Origin: Membranipora membranacea
Taxonomy: Eukaryota; Bryozoa; Gymnolaemata; Cheilostomatida; Membraniporidae
Length of the DNA stretch: 64,000 bases
Direction: 5' to 3'
NCBI GenBank assembly: GCA_914767715.1
Contig: OU612075.1
Coordinates: 15,872,001 to 15,936,000, forward strand
Part shown: in pieces, positions 21,731-32,325 of the stretch
Layout of the letters: every line of letters begins with the position of its first letter
How positions within the stretch are numbered: the stretch's first letter is position 1
Position numbers and translations under genes: made by a program
Notes under the pieces: generated by a model
Seen by the model: the letters and a program-made list of their open reading frames with translations, nothing else
Databases searched by the model: none
Told to the model about the DNA's origin: nothing

Positions 21731-22894
21731 AACAGAATGTACCTCAAGTAGCACACACTGCATGCAGCAATGTTAAGAGTTGAAACAGAACAATTTAAGT
21801 TGAGACCACGAAAACTAATGCTTACATCTACACGAGTGCCCACCAGTAAAAAATAATAAACAATGGAAAAAAAATATTTGACTAAAAACCTACCCCTCCC
21901 CACCTAAGCTTACCTAACAACCATGCTATTTAAACCTTATAGGCCAGCAGCAGCACCTCAATATTGTTTCATTGTGTGTAAGGATGATGAACAGAGAAAA
22001 TTAATAGCAAATAATCAAATGATATTTATTATTGTTTGGATTTTTGAAGTGGTACTATTCCATAAGTGGGGCAATAAATAATGTTTTGCTAAAATTATTT
22101 CTGATGCAGATTCTACAATATTTCTGCAGAACTAACTTGCAAAAGTTACTTGGCAACATTTAACCAATCAAAATGGATAATTTTGATGATTAGCCAATGA
22201 CAGTGCAGAGCATTTTTGTTTATAAAAGATGGCCGCCAACTATGAGGCTTGCTGCATCAATTCCCACAACACAGAGCATAGGCCTATGATAAAATCCACT
22301 GATTAAATTGTCACAACAGCAACTGGACAATGCTCTGAGCAAAGCCGAGGATTGGGTTTTGCTAGACAAACAGCCTGAGCAGCAGGAAGCTACTGAATTA
22401 CTCTGGATCAGAGAGATAAGCTACCATCATAATGCATATGATCGATGAACTAAACCTTAGTTCATTGATATGATCATGGGATATATATTGTGATAGAATG
22501 GAGAATGATGACAATAGAAACAAACATTCTTTCTATGCTCACAAAATCTGCTATCTGAGATTTGCATAACAAAACTAGTAGCTGCACAGAAAGCCCACAC
22601 CAGGAAAAATGTGAGTGTTAAGATGAATGATTGTGATAGTTTAGTTCACTTTCAGGTTTCAATGTTTTTGTTTACTACAAGTACATTTTTTTGTTTATTT
22701 CATGAACATACTAGTGTCTCTTCTAGTACTAGTAGCCTATCCTCATCCCAGGTGTTTCAATGTGATGGTAGGTTATCAATATTATTAGAAAATCAATAAT
22801 TTAAAAGGATTGGGTTTACGTAAAAAAAATAGGTCTATGTAATTGTTGACCTTACTTTCAGCAAGGAGTAACTTCGCTATTACAGCTTACTCCA
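21731..22894. other. Non-coding stretch, nothing firm
   Basis: AT-rich. A phrase AAGATGGCCGCC near 22,227 resembles YY1-type promoter DNA, but no downstream gene could be supported. Confidence 0.4.
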
Positions 22895-23038
22895 GTCCAA
22901 ATCACAGGCCTTCTGTAGTTGGTGCAAGTCCAGTGGTCTTGTGCCCCAGTGGTCAAGGCCTAAGAGAGAAAAGGCCTCGACCACTGGGGCACTTGACCAC
23001 TGGACTTGCACCAACTACAGAAGGACTGTGGTCCAAAT
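22895..23038. mobile_element. 128-bp near-perfect hairpin with 8-bp flanking repeats
   Basis: The element (22,903-23,030) starts CACAGGCCTTCTG and ends CAGAAGGACTGTG. Its arms of about 58 bases pair with only about four mismatches (for example GTAGTTGGTGCAAGTCCAGT against its complement); the loop is about 10 bases. GTCCAAAT flanks both sides (22,895-22,902 and 23,031-23,038). The 8-bp duplication suggests a hAT-related miniature element. The long stem could be processed as small RNA if transcribed. Confidence 0.8.
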
Positions 23039-23041
23039 CAC

Positions 23042-24110
23042 TACATTTAAAGCATGGCAGTTACTCATCAGCCTTTTAATGCTAGTGGGACTGGATTGCT
23101 GTTACTACTAGCAAGGCGTAACACTGCTGTTAGCATTATTAGTAGTGTTAATGTGTTGTGATAGCAGTGTTATCAAACTATCATTTATGTATTTAGAATG
23201 AAGATACATCTAGTAGTGATGATGACAACGGAAACAAGGCGACAGCTTGGTTACTCTTTACTGTTCAGTGTTTATGAATTACAGATGCTCGATTCGATTT
23301 TTTTTCAGCTTGCTTGTACCAAGCGGCTCAAGCTAATGAAATAGAGAGCTTACTATTATATATTTGAAAACTCTGATGATGTGGCAAGAGAAGCACGCTA
23401 CTATCAAATACTATTCCAGGAAGACTTATGAAAGGTGAAGGATAGTTCAAAACCTTGAAAACTCTAGAGGAGCAAACAGTTTGCTTGAGGAGATGTTCAC
23501 CATTTCACACACTCCTAAGGCAGGTGACATCCAAGCCTTACTTCATTTAGACTCTCACCTCAGCTTGCCAAAAGTTAGTGCTAACTAACATTAAGTCACC
23601 CATAAACTAGCTAAACTAAGCCAATTATTTACTCCTCTAGGGTAACTATAGGTTATTTCTGTAGTGTTATATCTATTTCAGCATCTATGTTTTATCTAAA
23701 GAAGAGTCTGCTTGTAAAATATGTGTTTATATATGTACTTGCTTGTAATACGAATAACATATTCCTCCAACAGATTTGTTTTGCAAGCCTTTTAACTTAG
23801 CTGCTAGATGTGATGTGAGATAGAATCATTTTTTGTTCAAAGGTTGTTCTACCTCCGGCTGTTAACTTGAGTCGAGCTCCAGTTATGCGATTATATTTCC
23901 GCTCCTTAATCTTGATTTTCATCATTATTTCAGTGATACAGCGAAGGAGAAAGAACCACGCAAAAAGGCTTAAAATAACTATTCCCATCATAGATCATTG
24001 CCAAAGTCCAAGACTAAGAAGCACCAAATTTAACAAGATGACCAAGTACAAAAATACTCTGCATGCATTTGTGTCAAAGCATGTTTTCACACGAATTTTA
24101 TATTCTGGAT
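23042..24110. other. Non-coding stretch, nothing recognised
   Basis: No credible exon, repeat or RNA gene seen. Confidence 0.45.
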
Positions 24111-24119
24111 GTCCTTTGC

Positions 24120-24605
24120 TGCATGCCCACACGTTGACATAGGTCACATTGCAGGTATGTGTTTTACTGCTGTATATATTCATTTGATACAGGCTTGTAC
24201 CAATATCTACTTTCCAATTAGTCAATGAAGAGGATTTGTACCTTGAATGTATTTATCAATACTGGTTTTCACAGCAGGAAATACTCCTTTTTTTTGCTTT
24301 CCTTCTTGTTTACACAGGTCATATTATTGTTGGTATTCACTTATTGTATTTTTATGTAACAATTTTATATATGTTTGTACATATATCTCACCTTCCAATT
24401 AGTCATTGACTGGATTTTTACCTTGATAAAGAATGTATTATATCAATACAGGTTTTCGATGCATTTGATAAGCACATTAGTTCGTCTTTCTTTGCTTTCC
24501 TTCACGTTGACACTGGTCACATTGTTGATATATCTTTGTTTATACTGGTGTGTACTTGTATTGCACCTCTCAATAAGTCAATAAAGAGGATCTGTTTGTG
24601 CCTTG
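24120..24605. repeat. Degenerate tandem repeat, about 3 copies of 180-200 bases
   Basis: Two phrases recur in order: CACGTTGACATAGGTCACAT-like at about 24,130, 24,308 and 24,503, and CCAATTAGTCAATGAAGAGG-like at about 24,215, 24,396 and 24,570, each followed by a variant of TTTGTACCTTG. Copies are strongly diverged. Confidence 0.6.
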
Positions 24606-24852
24606 GTAGATAATACACATACAGAATGCTCATTAAAAAACGAAATTTTGCAACTTTTTTGTCTTTTCTTAGCCTCTGTAGAAAGAATATGCACTCTGAG
24701 AGTTATGAACTTTACATAATTGGATTCGCAGTGAAATTCGGATCTAGTTTCTCTCAATTCTAGGTAACCCCAGAGAGATAATTATTATTAAATGCAATTT
24801 TTTTATCACTCATTGGCAAGAAGTTTCTGGACTCTACCTGTTTTTCTCATCT

Positions 24853-25317
24853 TAACAGTTTTTCACATCTTAACTGGATCCACCCTGTCCCCATATATTC
24901 CCAATTCATAATTAGACTGCTACCAGTTATTTTATAATAGGGTCTTCTTATAAAAAGATAATGAAAATCACATATGAAGTTTATTTATCGCTGTTATTCT
25001 GGAAAGGTTGCGCAAAACCTATTTTTATGCCACAACTGTGTTTGAGGGGTGTCTACAATCTGTCTGTAAAACGTCAATAGATGGATTTAGCAGTATGATA
25101 TTTTCTCAAAAACCACTCAAGATATGCATGATATTGATAAAAAAATTTCAATGACGCCAATTCATTCTATGATCTTTGCCGAAAGAAGTTAAATGGTAAA
25201 AAACGCTCTATATACCCCCTTTTCCCCGTTTCTTACTTGGATCCGCCCCCTTTTGCCCAATTTGTAAAATAGTACATATGCGCCATCAGAACGGCCATAA
25301 AAAACCACCCCAGACAA
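24853..25317. repeat. Direct repeat, copy 1
   Basis: About 460 bases, from CACATCTTAACTGGATCCAC to CATCAGAACGGCCATAAAAA, repeated at about 25,596-26,050 in the same orientation. Roughly four in five bases match by eye. No convincing coding frame is shared. Confidence 0.8.
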
Positions 25318-25500
25318 AAGCGGTGGATGCTCATGTTTGAAGGCCGGTTTGCATTGTACGCAATTGTGTGGATGCCTTCAATGCGACAATGGCAGGGACG
25401 ACACTCAGCAAGATGAGTATGACCAAATTACCGATGATGAAGACCTTGACCTTAAAACTAGTATGAATTTGCATCCTTTCTTTGTTTTGTTTTTGCAGTG
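25318..25500 (+). CDS. Possible exon with a CXC-type cysteine-rich motif
   Basis: Between the direct repeats, a plus-strand frame reads GGCSCLKAGLHCTQLCGCLQ, then an acidic tail (DQITDDEDLDL), and closes at TGA 25,498-25,500. The pattern C-x-C-x(5)-C-x(3)-C-x-C resembles the Cys-rich C-terminal motif seen in some uncharacterised transposon-derived proteins of invertebrates and, loosely, TSO1-like CXC domains. A stop lies shortly upstream in the same frame, so it could only be translated as a downstream exon. No upstream partner was found. Confidence 0.35.
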
Positions 25501-25595
25501 ATACTTATGTGCTATTTAAAATAGCTATTAAATTCAAAATACATAATCAGATTACACGCTTTACCAGAATAAAACTTCATAAACGTTTGCCTGTT

Positions 25596-26050
25596 TTTCA
25601 CATCCCAACTGGATCCACCCCTTTCTCATATATTCTCAATTTATTATTACACTGCTACCAGATACTTTATGATGGGGTCTTTTTACAAAAAATCATGAAA
25701 AATGACATGAGAAGTACATTTATCACTGTTATTCTTGCACGCTTGCACAAAACCTATTATTATGCCGCAACTGTGTTCGAGGGGTGACTACAATTTGTCT
25801 GTAAAATGTCAACCATTGGGTTTAGCTGTATGATAATTTCCCAAAAACTACTCAAGATATGCATGATATTGATAAAAAAAATTCAATGACACTGCTTTAT
25901 TCTATGATCTTTGCCAAGAGAGGTTAAATTGCAAAAAATGCCCTTTTAACCCCCTTTTCCGTGTTTCTTACTTGGATTCGCCCCTTTTTGCCCCATTTGT
26001 GAAATGGTACATATGCGTCATCAGAACGGCCATAAAAAACTACACCAGAT
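25596..26050. repeat. Direct repeat, copy 2
   Basis: Second copy of the 24.85-25.32 kb repeat; it lacks the CXC segment that follows copy 1 and instead continues with unrelated sequence after CACCAGATACAG. Confidence 0.8.
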
Positions 26051-26371
26051 ACAGTCTTCAATTTTCCCTGTTCAAGACACTTACGCAAATGTAATTTTTA
26101 GAGCCTTTTATGTATAGCCGCTGCTGGCCTATTAGTTATGTCATTAAGTTATCCTGCTAATCAATAAAGGCAAATAATTCTAAGTGCAATGAGCAAATGT
26201 CTGCTCAAAAATTCACTGATATTAAAAACATTATTCCAGGTAGGAAATCTCAAGATTTTTACCCCACATAGCATCAGTAATTGGCGATGGCGTAAATTAA
26301 AAACAAATATTACTAGTTGAGTATTGACTCCAGATTACTTGCTATACATTTCAGTTACAGACACGAGATTA

Positions 26372-29300
26372 TCAGACGTAGCTAAATAAAGAAAATATTT
26401 TTGAAAAACTTTTGTTTGTAATATTAAGTAATATTAATCTCAGCTTTTTTACTTCTGTCATATCCACCGCTTTCTTTGCCTTTTTGTTGGCTCTTGCAGC
26501 ACTCAGGCCTACACACCATACCTCAGCCAGCATCTGAAACACAAATTGAACATTAGAATATATCATACCTCTCACCTGTGTTATAGTGAATACAAAACCA
26601 ATGACCAGTCCATCCACAAAATTCTTCTGGTATTCCCGAGTGTCATCAAACCAAGTTAGCATTGCAATATACTGCGTCACTCATTGTTCACTTTGTGTTT
26701 TCTTCAATGTTGACAAACAGCTACAATACTCCCTTGACTAGAACCCTACAAAACAAGAGAACTTCCCGAGCTATGAAGTTATCTCCGCAGCATGGCAGGG
26801 GTTGTGTTGTGTCTCACTAAGAACCACTAGGCCAAGGTTAACAGATAAGAGCCATCTGGGAACTTGAATACTGTATACGTCAGGAGCTTATCCCCGATTA
26901 AATGACGGCTAAGTGGCTGAGGAGTCGGGACTCCCCCTGGTAGGATGTCAGTCTGATGCCGAGTGCCTTCCCAGCCCATTAGCTGGTAGTGATGTACAAC
27001 TGAGTCAACTGGAGCAAACAGAAGCTAAGAACTTAGCTCAAGGGTTGACGTGCAGGGAAGAACAGACATTTTTCAAATTCGAAATCTACCTTTTACATGA
27101 ATCTTCATGTCAATTTGCAACCCGAATGATTAAATGTTCATGACTTGTGCTGTGACAACACAACGTTATTTTCCTGATATATAAGCTACCTAGCAGGTAA
27201 GTCACTGATGCCGGGGTTTCGTAAAATTATTCACTATCCTATTCACAGCATGGCAATGAAACCCTTACCAGAATACACATACCCATAATTATAGTGTACA
27301 GCGGAACCTTTTCTAAGGCAGCTTTCTTCTCCTGTCCTCCGCCTGTCAAATTTTTTCCGTCCAAGACAGCATCATTCATGAGACGGTTCATCACATTAGT
27401 GACGCTTTTCCTGAGGCTAATCCCTCCTATTTTCGATAGCTTCAGAACCTGTGAAACAAACTGCGGCGGGTTTATTGTGGTTCTTGTATAGCCTTGTAAG
27501 GTGGCAACTTTTTTGTAAAAGTATAGCCGCGTAACAAGGCTAGTTCTTGTATACATGAGATATGATGACCAGAGCCGACAATAGCAATATATCAGCGTGG
27601 GTAGACTAAGCCTAGGTCATACTGTGTGATATTGTAATTTCCTCCTGAGGCTGTCAATGAGATAACCAAAATATAAATCACCTGAAAGTTTCGAGTGTAG
27701 ACCTAGGTTATCGATATCACATTGAATTGAAGCAATACAAGTCAGTGATTCCATGAGAGCGGTCATGTATGTCACTTTATAGCAACTTAATTTGCTCTCA
27801 GTAATCTATGCTACTCACCAAATCCTTTTGCTTCTCAGCATCCGGACTGAATTCCATCAGCTTCTCTACAGTACTTAGCTTTGGTGCAGGTCTCTCCTCT
27901 ACTGGCCTTTCTGCTTTGAGGTTGGCCACATCTTCGTTTGAGAAGTTTGAGAATAAGCCCACACAACATACGTATATCCTCTGAAATATACACAAAATAG
28001 TTTTTTTCACACCTGAAATATCTCTGCTGTGAGAGTGTAGCCACTATAATTTTTATATTTTATATTTTTATATTGATGGATCCTCTTTTTTCCCATATCC
28101 ATTCACAGTGATGATCAAAGCTTTCTTGTCTGCCAGGAAGCTTAGTACGTCTCTGATTTTGATCATTAATGTTACGCATTGGTTTGGTATCGTCATTTTG
28201 AGAAACTTAGGATTCTTTTAACACGGAGTTTGATCCACAGCCTTACCCCATGAATCATTTTGAGGCCACCATGATCATATCAGCAGTTCTACACTCACAT
28301 TGTTTTTTCCTGTTTTGATTTTGCTCATCTCTGTGAATACAGTGATTGTTGTGTTCTACAATCTTGATCTCACCCTCGGCTCTAGTCTTTTTTTTAAAGA
28401 TCAGCTTCCAGCGGGAGCTTTGATGTGCCGCATTTTAAATTTGTTTCCTAACTGAGCATGATACTCCCCAAAAGCTCCGGTTGTGTGTAACCTACAATAG
28501 CATTAAAATGACAGTTTAAATATTGCTCACGATCAATAATTAATCCACTCTAAACATGTCCAAATAATATGCTGTAAAATAACTTATTAAATTATTATTA
28601 TTGTTGATTATATCACTAAGTTATTTTACAGCAGGGTAATCAATGTTCAACTATTACTAAACCACTGGGATGTAGAAAATGGATGCGCTAGGGATATAAT
28701 AATGATAATAATAATAACAATATAGTCAAAATATTACTCTGTGTAACAAGCTTGTATTGTTCAAACGGATGCCAGGTAGTCTGAAAACCCTCTTAGATGT
28801 AATTCTTGTGACTGAACTACCATTGTTAGGGTCTAGCACGGCCCTACTTTTCCCCTTTCAACTTTTTAAGTCTCATCCATTAGCCCCAAATATTGTGAGT
28901 GTGTCATTAAGGCTAAATAGATTCGATGAACTGGCTTTTATCTCGCTCCCAGCAATGGATAAGTCTGCTGCTGGTGTTTCTGCCACATTCACATCTACCT
29001 CAGCTCCAAGTTCCAGATGATCTTCTACCTTTCGGAGTGCTGCTGTTATGCACTATGGCGCTAGAGATTTTTTGAATGCTACAAATTTAAAACAGATGTT
29101 ATGGATACAGCAGAATATTGTTTTGTGATGGTAGATTTTTGAAGTTTTACTTTTCAATTTCTGCCTGTAAAGTTTTGAACTGAGTTAAAACAATATTGCA
29201 ATATTTCCAAAAGTGCAGGTGAAATATTACATACGGTCGTTGAATCCTGAGGAATGGGATACATTTTAACAGTCTTTTCCTAAGTAATGAGGCATGTATA

Positions 29301-30910
29301 TCACTGATCAAGACAGCATTAAATCATGTCGCCAAAGATATCTGGTGTTAATGCCTGAAGTCAACTTCTAAAATTAAGGGTGGCTCTGTATCACATAGCA
29401 TGAACTAGTCTTTGTTTGTTTGTACCAGGAGGTGAAGCCACAATTGTCCACAGAATATTCGGTTCTATAAAGTCGATTCGCTCTTTGTGAGTCCGGCACT
29501 GGCTGAAGCACATCATCCGTGATATGACAGTAAGTTTCAGCAAGAGTAGTGTTGGCCCTACCTTACCGGCTCCATCCTCCTCCTGTTCTAATAAAGAACA
29601 TCTGGTGCTATTGGACTGATGGTGTCAGGTTGTGAAGACTGTGGTTGTGAAACTTGAATAAACAAATTTCTAAACATTGACCGCGGTGTAACATACAATG
29701 TTTATATGGCGTTATTTGAAAATACATTCGCGATGTTCATCCTGCTTGCGCAATAGCTGAAATAAGAGCCACATACTGCAAAGAGAAGAAATTTCTACTG
29801 GCTATCTAGAGCAGGGGTGCCCAACCTATGGCTCATGAGCCACCTCGGCTCATTTTGGCTTTTTGGATGGCTCATTTTAATATTTGCAAATTTCACCCGC
29901 TTTTTGGCGCGAATTTCATGCATTCAATTCATGCATGTACAATGTACATTAAATGTATGTATAGTGTGTACAAGTTCATTGTACTGGGTGCCTGCATTGT
30001 ACATATGTGTGTAGAGTTGTCTTCTTGCAGACTTGCCAACCTAAATTTTCCAAAATGCTTATAAAAATTTGCAAAATGCTTAAAATGCTTACAAAACTCC
30101 AGGGCGCCTCATATGACCAGAAATTGCCTCAAAAATATTTTCGCGCTACGCGCATAATCTCACACGGTGACTTTGCTTTGGTAATTTTGCCAGCACTTAT
30201 ACATGAATGAATATTATACATATATATCACTGATTGTTTCCATGTTGTCTACACGTGATGCGACGTGGTCAGCTCATTTGGTGTGATTGATTTTTTAAAT
30301 GGCTCATGTGAGAGAAAAGGTTGGGCACCCCTGATCTAGAGTATGATAAATGATTGATAGTATTTCTCGTAATGGCACACTGTGTACTATAATTAAAATA
30401 AACTTCACATGAGGCTAAACCGGCTAACATAAGCTCCCTTCAGTATATCAGGATTATCTGGCTTAGGATAAAGCTAAGACAGTGGAGCTGAGATCTCTTC
30501 AGGAGCTGCTAATTCCATCTTCATTGTAATATCTAACAACTTGTCTAGATACCCTCAAAGTGATAAAGGGTAATATATAAACAAACGTTGAAGCTCTCAA
30601 CTATTTGTCATTTGGTGAGTAACATAAAATCTAAGAAAGCCTGTTAATACACATTATTTTATTTTTTACTTTTGTTTTCATTGAGCTAAATATCTGACTT
30701 AGTAGCCTTTATAGGTGCGTTGAAACTTACTTCTCGGCTCTGAATTCGCTTGGCGACAAAGTCAACCAGCTTTTTTTCACCCACTTCTTTCGCTTTCTGG
30801 AGAACTGTTTGGGTATCTTTTGGTGCTTGAGTTCCAATGCTTTCTGAATCATAGCTCAACTGATGCCTGATGCATACCGTGATACCAGTGAGGCTGATGC
30901 TACAGCCCAT
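26372..30910 (-). CDS. Predicted five-exon gene, 259 aa, N-terminal MGCSIS; family unknown
   Basis: Exons: 30,910-30,731 (60 codons; exon acceptor at 30,920), 27,980-27,819 (54), 27,448-27,269 (60), 26,671-26,576 (32), 26,533-26,372 (53 plus stop). All joints are phase 0 with clean GTAAGT/GTGAGT-type donors and pyrimidine-rich acceptors, except the weak one at 26,671. The N-terminus MGCSIS fits N-myristoylation plus a palmitoylated Cys, so membrane attachment is likely. Residues about 30-60 are charged (TVLQKAKEVGEKKLVDFVAK). Exon 3 is basic (VLKLSKIGGISLRKSVTNVM). Exons 4-5 contain a hydrophobic stretch GLVIGFVFTITQMLAEVWCV, a candidate membrane segment. I recognise no family. Exon 4 could be skipped without changing frame. 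Repeats and a hAT MITE lie in the large first intron. Confidence 0.5.
26885..27065 (+). repeat. Dispersed SINE-like segment
   Basis: Contains AACTGAGTCAACTGGAGCAA followed by a CTTAGCTCAAGGG phrase. This arrangement recalls a widespread invertebrate repeat with the pattern GAGT.GACTGGAGCAA...GCCTTGCCCAAGG. No target duplication or Pol III boxes were clear. It lies in intron 3 of the predicted MGCSIS gene. Confidence 0.35.
28758..29035 (-). other. Open minus-strand stretch in intron 1 of the MGCSIS gene
   Basis: About 55 codons read KVEDHLELGAEVDVNVAETP, then GSEIKASSSNLFSLNDTLTI and a TGA. Composition looks protein-like. It could be an alternative exon or a retroelement remnant. Confidence 0.25.
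29804..30341. mobile_element. hAT-type MITE (522 bp) with 8-bp target duplication
   Basis: Element 29,812-30,333: left end CAGGGGTGCCCAACCT and right end AGGTTGGGCACCCCTG are perfect 16-bp inverted repeats, a classic hAT terminus. ATCTAGAG flanks both sides (29,804-29,811 and 30,334-30,341). GGCTCAT repeats follow both ends. No transposase inside. Confidence 0.93.
30385..30660 (-). pseudogene. Terminal-exon copy with premature stop (paralogue of 1490-1860)
   Basis: Matches the 1490-1860 segment over the exon and part of the intron. The exon (30,553-30,405) reads TMKMELAAPEEISAPLS, then TAG at 30,474-30,476 where the other copy has TTG, then LYPKPDNPDILKGAYVSRFS. Acceptor is TTTGAG rather than TTTCAG. 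It sits in intron 1 of the predicted MGCSIS gene and its phase does not fit those exons, so it is an inserted or duplicated fragment. Confidence 0.55.
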
Positions 30911-31222
30911 GAGTTGAAGTCTGCAGAAAAACAAAAACAAGTTAATTAACAAAGAAATACAATATTGAATATTCAATTGAAAATATTAAATATGATAAGG
31001 GTTTTTTGATTTAGCCATTGTTTTTACTCATTATGTTTAATTATGGAAGGGATGGTTAGCTGCTGAATCTGGCACTAATGTAACAAACTATGATGGATGT
31101 TGTGAGTTGTCTGCTTATTGTCACTGGACAGAAAACTCCAAAATCATGCTGCACAATCTTCAGAATTCAGAATTTCATGAGAGCACCATCAAATATAATT
31201 TCCACTGTTTGGGTATCCGATA

Positions 31223-31480
31223 CTACAACGCGTTGTACAGCAACAGTAACACTGTCAAGCCTTGCAAGATAATAATACCACTCTCAGCTTGACGTTGTAT
31301 GTTTACTATAATATTCACAAGACCAATGTTGTGAGGTGTCCACACCTGAGATGCATATTCAAGAATGGGCCTTACAGTAGTTTTATAAGCAGTTATTAGG
31401 TGTGGAACGTTGAGGCTCCTGCGTAGCACTCCTAGAGAGCGCTTAGCTTCAGAAGTAATCTTGGATATATGCGTATTCAT
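31223..31480 (-). mobile_element. Non-LTR retrotransposon (LINE) fragment, after the RT domain
   Basis: Reads NTHISKITSEAKRSLGVLRR, then ITAYKTTVRPILEYASQVWT: the conserved segment after the reverse transcriptase domain in CR1/Jockey/L2-like LINEs (thumb region with TSKA..LG.LRR and Y...VRP.LEYAS.VW). The 3' remainder is degraded; no RT catalytic core or endonuclease nearby. Minus strand. Confidence 0.8.
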
Positions 31481-31489
31481 TTAATATCA

Positions 31490-32320
31490 CTGTCATAGAT
31501 GTAGGGATTTGATCTGCTCCTAGAGTGAAATTTTGGGGGTTTGGTATAGATGTGGCTGATAGGAGCAACAATTATGCCTGGAGACCCACTTTGCAGGATA
31601 ATAAAGAGTGATGGCATTGAGGACAAAGGTACATAGTTGTGTAGTGGCAATGGTGTTTTCATTCATATTTTGGTGCAACTTTGTTGCTTCAGCTCTCTGG
31701 CAGACATTCATGCGTTCGGTTAGATCCAAGTCGGCATTTATGTTGAGCAGTTTCTTGTACCTCTCCCTATTCTCTCACGCATAACTCAAACTCTTCCCTT
31801 ACACAAAGTCATGGTGAAAAGTATTCAGTCAACTTTTTATTTGCCGCATCTAGCTTCTTTCAATTTTCACCAGAAAGGTTGAATGTCTAAACCAGCTCCT
31901 GCCCCTCATGGCCTAATTGATCACGGAGTGTAACTACCTGAATTTCCTGTGACTTTGTGTTCTCTTTGGTTGTAACTTTATAAAAGTCAAATTGGTCAAG
32001 CAAGCTGCTCCAGCCTCTGCTGCTTTTGCTAGAACTGCTAGAATTGCTAGAACTCCCAACTAAAGTACGTAATTTTAAAACGAATGGCTCCTTATAACAT
32101 ATATACAGCGAGGGAAGAAAATACCAGGTATAACATTAAGTTTTGGTAAAGCGATAAACAGGCTTCTTAGTAGCCCATTTGGCCCTAGCATCAATATATA
32201 AAGTAACCTGCAAGTGTCGTCAAAATAAAGGCTCGTTCACACAATCCGATAATTGGCACGTTTCTGTCGGTCTGGTACAAAAATATGAATTAAACTTCCT
32301 AACACGTACAAATATATTGC
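31490..32320. other. Non-coding stretch, nothing recognised
   Basis: Short open frames only; no repeat ends found. GGCTCGTTCACACA near 32,229 resembles one terminus of a MITE, but no partner was seen. Confidence 0.4.
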
Positions 32321-32325
32321 ATAAT

